Below, one piece after another: positions 25,158-32,471 of a DNA stretch of 46,565 bases. The DNA comes from Halorhabdus amylolytica. Lineage in GTDB: Archaea; Halobacteriota; Halobacteria; Halobacteriales; Haloarculaceae. The stretch covers positions 1 to 46,565 of the forward strand of contig NZ_SPQG01000018.1 of assembly GCF_004944975.1 (NCBI RefSeq). The letters are read 5' to 3'. Below the pieces are notes generated by a model that was not told where the DNA came from, searched no databases, and saw nothing but the letters and a program-made list of their open reading frames with translations. A program made the position numbers and the translations under genes. Within the stretch, counting starts at the first letter, position 1. Each line of letters starts with the position of its first letter.

Positions 25158-27056
25158 ATGCGCGTAAACGTCGTCCTCGCCGGTCTGGCGGTGGTGCTTG
25201 CGAGCGCCTCGCTGGCGTTCGCCGTCTCGCCCGCAGACACCGCCACGGCACAGCCGGTCGCCTTTTCAGATACGCTGACGACGGGGATGACTGGCGTCGA
25301 CATCCGGCAGGCCGACGTTGGCGGATACGAGATCCCGCGCGCAGAGGTGTTCTACTCGCAGTACCAGTACATCGTCGGTTACTACGGGATCGAGGCGGCG
25401 CTGGGGGCGCTCGACCGCGACGCGACGACCCAACAGTTCGGGCACCCGCTCGCGATCTACGTCACGGACTTCGCCGACGCGGGCGTCGATCTGACCGACG
25501 ACGGGCTTCTCACCGTCACTTCGGATCCGGAGGTCGACTGGGTCGAAGCCGGCGAGGCCTTCTTCGTGGTCGACAGTGCCGCGCGAACGCCGGGTGGGCC
25601 AGCGATCGTCCCCTTCGACGATCGGGCGTCCGCCGCGAGATTCGCGGATCGATACGGCGGAACGGTCCGACGCTGGGACGAACTGGACGCACGCGAGACA
25701 GGTTCGACAGGCGAGCGCGTCCGGACGCAGGTCGAGCAGCGCGGGGCGTGGGCGGATCGGGCAGTCAAGAAGCGGGAAGACCTACTCGACCGCCCCGTCT
25801 CCGCGACTGTCGGCGAGAACGTCTCGACGCTCGCGGCTGCCGTCCGGACGGCCGAGGAGAACTCGACGATCAGGCTCCCCCCGGGAACATATCACGCGAA
25901 CCTTACGAGCGAGAAATCGGTCACGATCCGTGGCGCCGGCGACCGGACGCGACTCGTCGGCGACGGTACCGGCACTGTTCTGACGTTGCGCGGCGAACGG
26001 ACGGCACTTTCGAACCTGTCGATCGCGGGTGTCGGCACGAACAACACCGGCGAACCGTCGAACGCATCGGTCGCGAACGGTAGCTGGGACGAGACGGTCC
26101 GCACCGTCTACGGATACGGCGACGCGGCGGTGGTCCTCGACGGGGCGAAGCGCTCGTTACTCTCCGACGTCACGATCGAGACGCCAGCAAGCGGTGCGAT
26201 CGTCCGGGAAAGCGACGGGACAGTCATCCGTGACGCCGAGGTCGACGGGACCGACACCTGGCAGGACGGGTTCATGGGCGTGCTGGCGATGAATTCCCGG
26301 ATCGTCATCCAGAACAGTACGTTCACCGGCGGTCGAGATGCCGTCTACACCCACGATGCCGACGGCCTCGTCGTCCGGAACAACCGAATGAGGGGGATGC
26401 GCTTTGGCGTCCACGAGATGTTCACTTCCAGGACGGTGGTAGCGAACAACACGGTCGCGGGAACGAACATCGGTATCGTCGTCATGACTCGCCCGAAGTC
26501 GAACGCGGTCGTCGGCAATCGGGTCAGCGACAGCGGCGTCGGAATCTCGATGTCCGGGAGTTCCTCCGCCGTGCTAGGGAACGTCGTGACCGGGAACCGC
26601 TACGGCATGGATCTGGGCTCCCAGCGATCGACGTACGAGCACAACCTCGTCTACGGGAACGACGTTGGTCTCCGGACCGGGACAATCGTGCCGACGAACG
26701 AGGTCACCGACAACGACATCATCGAAAACGACCGGTACGTCACCACGGGACGCGGCCCGGTTCGTGTCTGGTCCGGCAATTACTGGGGAGCGATCCCCGG
26801 ACGCGACCGCGACGGCGACGGCACGATAGAGCGCTCCTTCCGGCCGACCGGGATCGTCGACAGCGCTGTCTCGCGTTCGGCCGGCGCAGCGACGCTCGCA
26901 CGATCCCCCGCCGTCGTGATGTTGCGGCAGTTCGAGACGGCGGTCCCGGGATTGCGTGCCGCGGACGTGATCGACGACCGGCCGCGAGCGGAATCGGCAC
27001 AGTCGGGCTTGTCCCCCTCGAACGCGACGGTTGGCGACGGAGGTGTTTCTCCGTGA
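25158..27056 (+). CDS. nosD: NosD-like beta-helix protein with an N-terminal NosL-like domain
   Basis: A 632-residue exported protein. Residues 1-27 are a signal peptide. Residues 35-190 resemble a NosL-like domain (PLAIYVTDFADAGVD, GEAFFVVDSAARTPGGPAIVPF) but lack the CxxCGM motif. Residues 215-600 are a right-handed parallel beta-helix with repeating NosD/CASH units, such as VVRNNRMRGMRFGVHEMF, VVANNTVAGTNIGIVVM and VVGNRVSDSGVGIS. NosD is the periplasmic partner of the NosFY ABC transporter needed for the CuZ centre of nitrous oxide reductase. The start is one base after nosL, and the end overlaps nosF by GTGA. No C-terminal membrane anchor is present. Confidence 0.88.
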   Translation: MRVNVVLAGLAVVLASASLAFAVSPADTATAQPVAFSDTLTTGMTGVDIRQADVGGYEIPRAEVFYSQYQYIVGYYGIEAALGALDRDATTQQFGHPLAIYVTDFADAGVDLTDDGLLTVTSDPEVDWVEAGEAFFVVDSAARTPGGPAIVPFDDRASAARFADRYGGTVRRWDELDARETGSTGERVRTQVEQRGAWADRAVKKREDLLDRPVSATVGENVSTLAAAVRTAEENSTIRLPPGTYHANLTSEKSVTIRGAGDRTRLVGDGTGTVLTLRGERTALSNLSIAGVGTNNTGEPSNASVANGSWDETVRTVYGYGDAAVVLDGAKRSLLSDVTIETPASGAIVRESDGTVIRDAEVDGTDTWQDGFMGVLAMNSRIVIQNSTFTGGRDAVYTHDADGLVVRNNRMRGMRFGVHEMFTSRTVVANNTVAGTNIGIVVMTRPKSNAVVGNRVSDSGVGISMSGSSSAVLGNVVTGNRYGMDLGSQRSTYEHNLVYGNDVGLRTGTIVPTNEVTDNDIIENDRYVTTGRGPVRVWSGNYWGAIPGRDRDGDGTIERSFRPTGIVDSAVSRSAGAATLARSPAVVMLRQFETAVPGLRAADVIDDRPRAESAQSGLSPSNATVGDGGVSP

Positions 27057-27805
27057 ATTCCGACGGAACCGACGACACGTCTGTCCTCGAACTACGGGAC
27101 GTGCGCAAATCCTTCGGAGACGTCACTGTCCTCGACGGCGTGACGCTACGGGCGGCCGCCGACTCGGTGACATGTCTCCTGGGACCGAACGGGTCGGGCA
27201 AGACGACATTGCTCTCGATCGTGGCCGGGCTACTCGACGCGGACGGCGGAAGTGTCGAGCGCCGGGACGACACCGGCCGCGTCGTCGGCTATCTACCACA
27301 GCGACCCGCGTTCCGGTCCCGATTCACGGTCCAAGAGACGATCGAATTCTACGGCCGCCTGGTCCCTGCGGAGGTCGACGTCGATGGGATCCTCGCACGC
27401 GTCGGCTTAGACGGCGTCGCAGACCGCCGAGTCGAGCATCTCTCCGGTGGGATGACGCGCCTGCTCGGTCTCGCGCAAGCGACGGTCGGGTCCCCGTCGC
27501 TGCTCGTCCTCGACGAACCGGCCAGCGGACTCGATCCACAGTTGCGCCGGCACATCGCGTCGGTGATCGCCGATCTCGCGACCGACGGGACGGCCGTCAT
27601 CGTAGCAACCCACGACCTCGTCGCGACCGATCGCATCGCTGACGAGGTTCGGATTCTCGATTCGGGATCGTTCGTCGCGAGCGGGAGCCCCGACGCATTG
27701 CGGGCCGAGACCGGCACAGACTCGCTGGACGACGTCCTCGATACGGTGATCGAACGCGACGAGACGATCGGCGTCCGAAGTGGGATCGGGGGTGGGGACG
27801 GATGA
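27053..27805 (+). CDS. nosF: ABC transporter ATP-binding protein NosF
   Basis: A 250-residue ATPase. Walker A GPNGSGKT (44-51), signature LSGGM (130-134), Walker B LLVLDEP (150-156) and the switch His in VIVATHDL are all present. It pairs with NosY to power NosD-dependent maturation of a copper centre. The GTG start overlaps the nosD stop, and its own end overlaps nosY by ATGA. That tight packing means the four proteins are made in a fixed ratio. On its own it would be a generic ABC ATPase; the neighbours give the specific name. Confidence 0.92.
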   Translation: MNSDGTDDTSVLELRDVRKSFGDVTVLDGVTLRAAADSVTCLLGPNGSGKTTLLSIVAGLLDADGGSVERRDDTGRVVGYLPQRPAFRSRFTVQETIEFYGRLVPAEVDVDGILARVGLDGVADRRVEHLSGGMTRLLGLAQATVGSPSLLVLDEPASGLDPQLRRHIASVIADLATDGTAVIVATHDLVATDRIADEVRILDSGSFVASGSPDALRAETGTDSLDDVLDTVIERDETIGVRSGIGGGDG

Positions 27806-28614
27806 GACGAGGTGCCCGGATTGCACTGATCATCGCCCAACGCGCGTTCGATTCGGTCACTCGCAGCCGGGCGCTGCTGGCCCTCGCCACGGGCTACACG
27901 TTCGCGATCCTGGGGTTCGCTTGGGCGAGTCGCGGCGGCGGGTATCTGGCTCTGTCGATGAATCTGCTCACCCCACTGGAAGTGCTCGTTCCGCTGGTCG
28001 CCGTCGCAGTAGGCTATCGTTCGATTCTGGATGATCGTCTGCGGGGCGAACTCGACGTGTTGGGGAGCTATCCGCTCGCCGGTCGAACGTACGTTCTTGG
28101 AACGTTCCTCGGCCGTGCGGCGGCCCTGCTGGTTGTCGTCGTAGTACCCCTGGTGATCGCGATGGGGACCGTCCTGCTGTTCCGCATCGAGCGGATATCT
28201 GTGCTTGCGACTCACGCCACCGCGGATTCGCCGATCGTCTATCTTCGTATGGTCGTGCTTACCGCTGCGTTCGCACTGGTCGCCCTCGCTATCGCGATCG
28301 GGATATCGGCGCTCTCGGCGAGCAGTCGCGGCGGGCTCGCAGTGGCCGTCGTGACCGCCCTCGCGCTGGTAATCGGCCTCGATCTCGGCGTCGTCGCCGG
28401 TCTCGCAGCTGACGTCGTCCCTGCCGACGTTCTGGATGTGTTGCTGGCCGCAAGTCCACTTTCGGCGTACCGTGGGCTGGTATTCGAACTCGCAGTCGGT
28501 TCGGTCGCCCCACGGGCCGTTTCCGGTGGCATCGATCCGGTCGCGGCATGCGGAAGCCTGACGCTCTGGGCTGTCGGATCGTTATCGATCGCAGCCGACA
28601 CCGTGTTCCGATGA
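27802..28614 (+). CDS. nosY: ABC transporter permease NosY
   Basis: A 270-residue membrane protein with six predicted transmembrane segments. It follows the ABC-2 layout: an N-terminal cytosolic stretch with RIALIIAQRAFDSVTRSRAL, a helix pair around LEVLVPLVAVAVGYRSILDDRLRGELD, which is the conserved cytosolic segment, and a cluster of four helices at the end. It forms the membrane channel partner of NosF. The overlap with nosF (ATGA at 27802-27805) supports one complex. The gene ends the operon. A nosZ gene would be expected nearby but is not in the window. Confidence 0.9.
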   Translation: MRRGARIALIIAQRAFDSVTRSRALLALATGYTFAILGFAWASRGGGYLALSMNLLTPLEVLVPLVAVAVGYRSILDDRLRGELDVLGSYPLAGRTYVLGTFLGRAAALLVVVVVPLVIAMGTVLLFRIERISVLATHATADSPIVYLRMVVLTAAFALVALAIAIGISALSASSRGGLAVAVVTALALVIGLDLGVVAGLAADVVPADVLDVLLAASPLSAYRGLVFELAVGSVAPRAVSGGIDPVAACGSLTLWAVGSLSIAADTVFR

Positions 28615-28660
28615 TCGTTGTCGGTATCTGCTCGTTACCGTTCGGTGGTCTGACGCACTC

Positions 28661-29296
28661 TTAGTACAGTTTCCATAACGGACGGGATCCGGCCACCACT
28701 AATAGGATCGCGTGGCGTGGCTCCCAGCCGTAGACGTGATTGAGCAGGATGTAGGTAACGATCCCGAGGAAGAGACTGATCCCCCAGGCTGCGACGGCGA
28801 TCCGCCCCACGCGGGCGTGGTGGGTCTCCCGCAACTCGGCGGGACTGTGAGTCAGCCCGAGGATCACGGCGTAGAGGACGACGGGCACAGCGACGATCGA
28901 GAGGACGATGTGGACGGCGAGCATGAGGAGATATGCGATTTCCGGGATGCCGGTCGCCGTAATCGACTTCTCGAAGCCGCCGCCGACCTTCCAGAGGTAG
29001 AGGACGAGAAAAACCAGAATTAACCCGAACGCGGTCAGCATAGCCCCGCGGTGTTTCGCGACCGCGTCGCGCTTGATGAACCGGACGCCGACCAGGATGG
29101 CGATCAGGGCGGCCGTGTTGACCAGCGCGATCAGGTGACCGAACAGGTTCACGGTGGCGTCCGAAAGGGGTGGGAACAGCGGGATCGCCCCGGCGAAAGC
29201 GCCCGCGACGAGGGTGTATCCGATCGCCGAGAGCACCACAGTCAGGACGATCGGTCGGGCGCGACCGAACTCGCGGAGACGCGAAAGCAGATTCAT
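28661..29296 (-). CDS. DUF420 family membrane protein (CtaM/YozB-like)
   Basis: A 211-residue protein with about six transmembrane segments. DUF420 landmarks include LFGHLIALVNTAALIAILVG, KRDAVAKHRGAMLTAF, LMLAVHIVLSIVAVPVVLY and HHARVGRIAVAAWG, with several conserved His that may bind haem or copper. Family members such as CtaM/YozB are needed for haem-copper oxidase assembly in Gram-positive bacteria. Its position beside sco, ccdA and nos genes fits a role in oxidase or copper-enzyme maturation. It is convergent with nosY (46-bp gap) and divergent from the surface-protein gene at 29738. Confidence 0.85.
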   Translation of the reverse strand: MNLLSRLREFGRARPIVLTVVLSAIGYTLVAGAFAGAIPLFPPLSDATVNLFGHLIALVNTAALIAILVGVRFIKRDAVAKHRGAMLTAFGLILVFLVLYLWKVGGGFEKSITATGIPEIAYLLMLAVHIVLSIVAVPVVLYAVILGLTHSPAELRETHHARVGRIAVAAWGISLFLGIVTYILLNHVYGWEPRHAILLVVAGSRPLWKLY

Positions 29297-29637
29297 GTCT
29301 ACAGTTGTGGGCGCCTCGGGCTTTTGCGTTCCCCTCCCGGCAGTCGATCGTCGTGGCTGATCTACAGGCCGAACAGGCCGAGGCGGTTCACCGTTTCGAC
29401 GCCGCGATCGTGGGCGGGTGTCAGTTCCCGTCAGTCGGTCGTTGTGGCGGATCCGCTCGCAGTACCGACGACGTTCGATCCCTGGTTTATGTAAAAATAG
29501 TCCATTTCAGTTCAGTTTCCGACTGAAACGGGTGATTACTTAATGTGACGTTCGTCACAGTGATTTATGGGAGCGAGACACGATGGCACGCTTAGGGCGC
29601 GTGATGAGCGAACGTGACCGTCAGGAGGAAATCGAAT
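29297..29637. other. Intergenic region with dyads before the anchored TasA-like gene
   Basis: No convincing large gene is present. The stretch contains TTCAGT-TTCCG-ACTGAA, a 6-bp inverted repeat near 29510-29530, the CRP-like dyad at 29544-29559 (entered separately) and a TATA-like GATTTATGG just after it. A strong GGAGG motif lies at 29622-29626. The left half (29297-29470) is ordinary GC-rich DNA in which I see nothing. Confidence 0.5.
29544..29559. promoter_or_regulatory. Perfect 16-bp dyad with TGTGA-N6-TCACA layout
   Basis: TGTGACG (29544-29550) and CGTCACA (29553-29559) are exact reverse complements with a 2-bp spacer. The pattern matches the half-site spacing of CRP/FNR-type operators, though archaea use such regulators less often. 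A TATA-like sequence follows within 10 bp. It is a candidate operator for the plus-strand gene at 29738 or its short leader ORFs. Confidence 0.5.
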
Positions 29638-29648
29638 GTGATTTGTGA
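29583..29648 (+). CDS. Micro-ORF 1, possible leader peptide (21 codons)
   Basis: ATG at 29583 opens a 21-residue frame starting MARLGRVMSERD and ending IECDL. It lies downstream of a TATA-like motif, and its stop overlaps the start of micro-ORF 2. It has no homologue that I recognise. It could regulate translation of the downstream gene or be meaningless. Confidence 0.25.
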   Translation: MARLGRVMSERDRQEEIECDL

Positions 29649-29745
29649 ACCGCGTCGAATCGGCCCCGCTGTCCCCGCGTCAGAACCGAAAATCAGTGTC
29701 TTCGACCCGTTGATCGACCCGGGTCCGGAGGGACACAATGAGTAA
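29638..29745 (+). CDS. Micro-ORF 2, possible leader peptide coupled to the anchored TasA-like gene
   Basis: GTG at 29638 lies 11 bases after GGAGG (29622-29626), a strong Shine-Dalgarno motif for this genome. The frame encodes 35 residues, beginning MICEPRRIGPAV, and stops at 29743-29745. That stop is inside the next gene, whose ATG is at 29738, so the two overlap by 8 bases, a layout that favours translational coupling. No homologue is recognised. An alternative reading is that GGAGG serves an ATG-TGA start-stop at 29636. Confidence 0.3.
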   Translation: MICEPRRIGPAVPASEPKISVFDPLIDPGPEGHNE

Positions 29746-30658
29746 CGACGAAGAGCCTCGGTCGAAACGACGACTCGCCCTCCTGTTGCTAGTAGCGATC
29801 GTCGTGATCCTCGGGGCCGGGATCGGAACGGTCACGCTAACCGACAGCGATCCGGATACGGAGGGGACGGCATTCGGAGAGCTAAGTGAATCGGACGATG
29901 GAGGAGATACCGGTGACGATCCCGGCACCTCGCCGGTAGGCGGCCCTGACGACCAGAACGATGGGACGTCAGTCGACGCTCCAGGAGCGGCGGCTGAGGG
30001 TACGGGCGACGGGACGCCGGACAGCGGGACCGACCAGTCAGGGGACGATGACGACGATTCGACGGACGAGGGCGACGAAAACGTTCGAAATAGTGAAGAC
30101 GAAGCCGACAACGGTGAGGAGACCGCTGGAGGCGGTGGTGGGACTGGAGGCGACGAGGCGGACGACGGCGGTGCGGACTCACCCGACGACGATGTCACGG
30201 TCTCTCTGGATTCCGAGGGAGAAGGGATACTGCTCGAAGCGAACGGCGTGGTGCCGGGCGATGCCGGTACCGAGAGGATGACGTTGACGAACAGCGGGAA
30301 CCAGTCCGGCACGGTCCGGCTGGTTCGGACCGACATTACCGACCTCGAGAACGGGATCGTCGAACCGGAAGCCCCAGTCGATGACTCACCTGACGAGGGC
30401 GAACTCTCGAAGGCGATCGCGGTCCGAATGACCTTCGAATACCCCGACGGCACGGAGGAGACTGTGGTAGGATCGGAATCCTCCTCCGTCACGCTTGCGG
30501 ATCTCAACGACTCTGCAAGCTCCGGGGCTGTGCTCGAGCCGGGGGCCGAGGTAACGGTCAAACTCGAGTGGCGAGTCGACGAGGACACCGGCAACGAGAT
30601 TCAGTCCGACGGCACGGTCTTCGACGCAGTCTTCCAGTTGCGCGCGCCAGAACCGTAA
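29738..30658 (+). CDS. Membrane-anchored protein with acidic linker and C-terminal TasA/camelysin-like domain
   Basis: A 306-residue protein. Residues 1-12 are basic, and residues 13-35 (LALLLLVAIVVILGAGIGTV) are a single N-terminal transmembrane helix. Residues 40-150 are a low-complexity Asp/Glu/Gly/Ser/Thr linker. Residues 152-306 form a domain clearly related to the protein at 32472-33077: both share a V-PGD-G block, an ENGIV segment, VDD-P--GEL, and a final EWR motif with QSD. No SipW-type cleavage site is seen, so the domain should stay tethered to the cell surface. GGAGGG precedes the ATG. I infer an anchor or nucleator for fibres built by the facing genes; TapA is the bacterial analogy. 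Confidence 0.8.
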   Translation: MSNDEEPRSKRRLALLLLVAIVVILGAGIGTVTLTDSDPDTEGTAFGELSESDDGGDTGDDPGTSPVGGPDDQNDGTSVDAPGAAAEGTGDGTPDSGTDQSGDDDDDSTDEGDENVRNSEDEADNGEETAGGGGGTGGDEADDGGADSPDDDVTVSLDSEGEGILLEANGVVPGDAGTERMTLTNSGNQSGTVRLVRTDITDLENGIVEPEAPVDDSPDEGELSKAIAVRMTFEYPDGTEETVVGSESSSVTLADLNDSASSGAVLEPGAEVTVKLEWRVDEDTGNEIQSDGTVFDAVFQLRAPEP

Positions 30659-30664
30659 TCGGAC

Positions 30665-31030
30665 TCACGAGAGGAGCAGGCCGAGATTGACGCCGGTGAT
30701 GATCGTCCCGACGATCGCCAGGAAGATCGGCGGGCCGTAAAACAGCAGTCGGTCGTCCTCGAGTCGACCGGCCCAGATGCTGACCCCCAGACAGGCATAG
30801 AGGACGAGCAGTTTCATCGCCAGGAACCCGCCGCCGCCGAAGAGATCGATCGAGAGGTTGACGACCGGATTGGCCTCGACGTGGACCCGACTGAAGTACG
30901 CGATCGTGATCGTCGTCACGATGTCGCCGACGCCGTAGGTTGCGAGCGCCAGCAACCACACGTTGCGGAACCGCTCCTCCTCGAAGGGCGAGCCATCGAA
31001 GTGGAGCCACTCCGGTTGTGCAGTTGCCAT
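30665..31030 (-). CDS. Small membrane protein, DUF5658-like
   Basis: A 121-residue protein with three or four transmembrane segments: NVWLLALATYGVGDIVTTIT, GGGFLAMKLLVLYACLGVSI and GPPIFLAIVGTIITGVNLGL. YGVGDIVTT and HVEANPVVN resemble small haloarchaeal DUF5658-type membrane proteins, but I am not certain of the family. The ATG at 31030 is preferred to a TTG nine bases upstream. It ends 6 bp from the convergent anchor gene and is the last gene on this strand after the signal peptidase. Confidence 0.65.
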   Translation of the reverse strand: MATAQPEWLHFDGSPFEEERFRNVWLLALATYGVGDIVTTITIAYFSRVHVEANPVVNLSIDLFGGGGFLAMKLLVLYACLGVSIWAGRLEDDRLLFYGPPIFLAIVGTIITGVNLGLLLS

Positions 31031-31200
31031 CGCCAACAAGTAATCGGCTGACGTATTTCAATTCACTACCCTGGTTATCACTGACGATAATCCCAGGTAA
31101 ATCAAACCAAACGCGAGTGATTCCGTAGTATTGGTAGAGAACGCTTGTCAATGACTCTTTCTCGTTGCCGTCGGCGTCGCTCGTTTTCGTCTGATCCGAC

Positions 31201-31767
31201 CTAGTCGGGTTTGTTCTCTCGCCCACCCCCGTCTGTACGACTGGTTCGAATCAGGTCCCTCAGTTCAGTCACGATCAGTAGGATTGCCGGGACAACGATC
31301 AGCGCAATTACTCCGTACTGACTCCCCCCGAAGGCGACAACATATCCGATCAAGGGCAAATGAAACTGGACTATTCCGAGGATCTGATCAGGGCTGACGA
31401 GTTCAGTGTCGGGTTCCTCGTTGGCATCGCCTTTCGTTCGAAAGGCTCTGTCACCGTCCTGCTCGACGACATCGACGACACGATGGGTTACCCGTCGAGA
31501 GGACTGCTCGCCAGTCGTTTCGAAGGTAATCACGTCGCCCTCGGTTACGTCTGTCGCGGGTTGGTCGCTGACGAAAACGACCGACCCAGCACCGATCGAG
31601 GGTGACATACTCGAAGACTGGACGACGAAACTCTCGTCAGCCCCTACGAGACCGGGGATGGCGATGGCAAGGAAGATTCCCACGATGGCCACCAATAACA
31701 CGAATCCGATGATGTGGCCTAGTCGGCGAGTATCGAGTGATTCTGACGACACGTTCGGTAGATCCAT
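31201..31767 (-). CDS. Type I signal peptidase, SipW-like (Ser-His-Asp class)
   Basis: A 188-residue membrane peptidase. An N-terminal helix (GHIIGFVLLVAIVGIFLAIA) leads into the catalytic region. The nucleophile is Ser53 in VVQSSSMSPSI. The general base is His95 (RRVTHRVVDV) instead of the bacterial Lys, and Asp114 lies in KGDANEEPD, which is the archaeal/ER arrangement. A C-terminal hydrophobic helix (YGVIALIVVPAILLIVTEL) follows. B. subtilis SipW, of this class, matures TasA. Its neighbours on the same strand carry SipW-type signals, so a dedicated processing role is likely. The ATG at 31767 is preferred to an upstream TTG. Confidence 0.9.
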   Translation of the reverse strand: MDLPNVSSESLDTRRLGHIIGFVLLVAIVGIFLAIAIPGLVGADESFVVQSSSMSPSIGAGSVVFVSDQPATDVTEGDVITFETTGEQSSRRVTHRVVDVVEQDGDRAFRTKGDANEEPDTELVSPDQILGIVQFHLPLIGYVVAFGGSQYGVIALIVVPAILLIVTELRDLIRTSRTDGGGRENKPD

Positions 31768-31858
31768 TGAATGTATTGACAATCGATTAGTTCAGGCGAG
31801 AGGCGTTCACTTTGTTCTGATGGGCTATTTCTTTCAACTCAGGGTTGTTAGATGGGCG

Positions 31859-32404
31859 TCATCGTTCGGTATAGTTCCCGAAGTACACTCGGTCCTCTTT
31901 ATTTTTATTAACTTTGGGGATTTCAGCCGATCGACTGTTCGCTCTTACCACGTATCCTGTGTTCGCTTCTTGGATGGAAATCGTCGCTGTATCTGTATCT
32001 GTATTCCCTTTGTTGTCTGTCACTGTCAGTTCAATCACTGCTTGTGTCGTCCCATTCACATTGTCTGGCGGGAGGTAAACTCCCCAAGGGAGGGAAGGAT
32101 ACCTCCAACCCCAGCCCGGCCCACTCGTCACTTCCCATGAATAGGTCCTGATGTTTCCTCGGTCGACTGAACTTTCCCATCCCTCCAGGATCAACGTAGA
32201 CCCAGCCGTTACGGTATACGGTCCTCCCGCGTCGGCAGTCAGTCCCGTCCCTCCATTATTGAAATTCGACGCCGCAGATATCTGGCTATTGGCGGCGTGA
32301 CTGTCGCTGAATTCCGCAGCCGTCAGATGCGTACTGAGACCGCTGAGTCCGCCGACCATAATCACAGCAAGAAGAACCGCTCGCAGGGCGTTCTGGTTAC
32401 CCAT
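31859..32404 (-). CDS. Secreted small protein with SipW-like signal and PKD-like domain
   Basis: A 181-residue protein. A hydrophobic signal (AVLLAVIMVGGLSGLSTHLTAA) is followed at once by EFSDSHAANSQI, which resembles the start of TasA-type proteins (FSD, then N). Residues 55-155 form one PKD-like Ig fold, with LTADAGGPYTVTAGSTLIL, TYSWEVTSG and AVIELTVTDNKGN. The C-terminus is basic and polar. GGAGGGG precedes the ATG at 32404. It lies between the second TasA-like gene and the signal peptidase, so it may be a minor or cap component of the same structure. The codon use is less GC-biased than in neighbouring housekeeping genes. Confidence 0.75.
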   Translation of the reverse strand: MGNQNALRAVLLAVIMVGGLSGLSTHLTAAEFSDSHAANSQISAASNFNNGGTGLTADAGGPYTVTAGSTLILEGWESSVDRGNIRTYSWEVTSGPGWGWRYPSLPWGVYLPPDNVNGTTQAVIELTVTDNKGNTDTDTATISIQEANTGYVVRANSRSAEIPKVNKNKEDRVYFGNYTER

Positions 32405-32471
32405 CAGTATCCCCTCCAGATACGCTCGTGCCAAGCGAAGGCGTGTCTCGATTTACTCCCATCCGATCACC

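Noticed and set aside
29636..29641. An ATG-TGA start-stop behind GGAGG as a regulatory minimal ORF
   Set aside because: The GTG two bases later gives a longer frame overlapping the next gene and uses the same GGAGG equally well; a start-stop alone cannot be supported.
31236..31262. A tRNA-like GGTTCGAATC motif
   Set aside because: It lies inside the signal peptidase coding sequence and has no matching acceptor or anticodon stems nearby.
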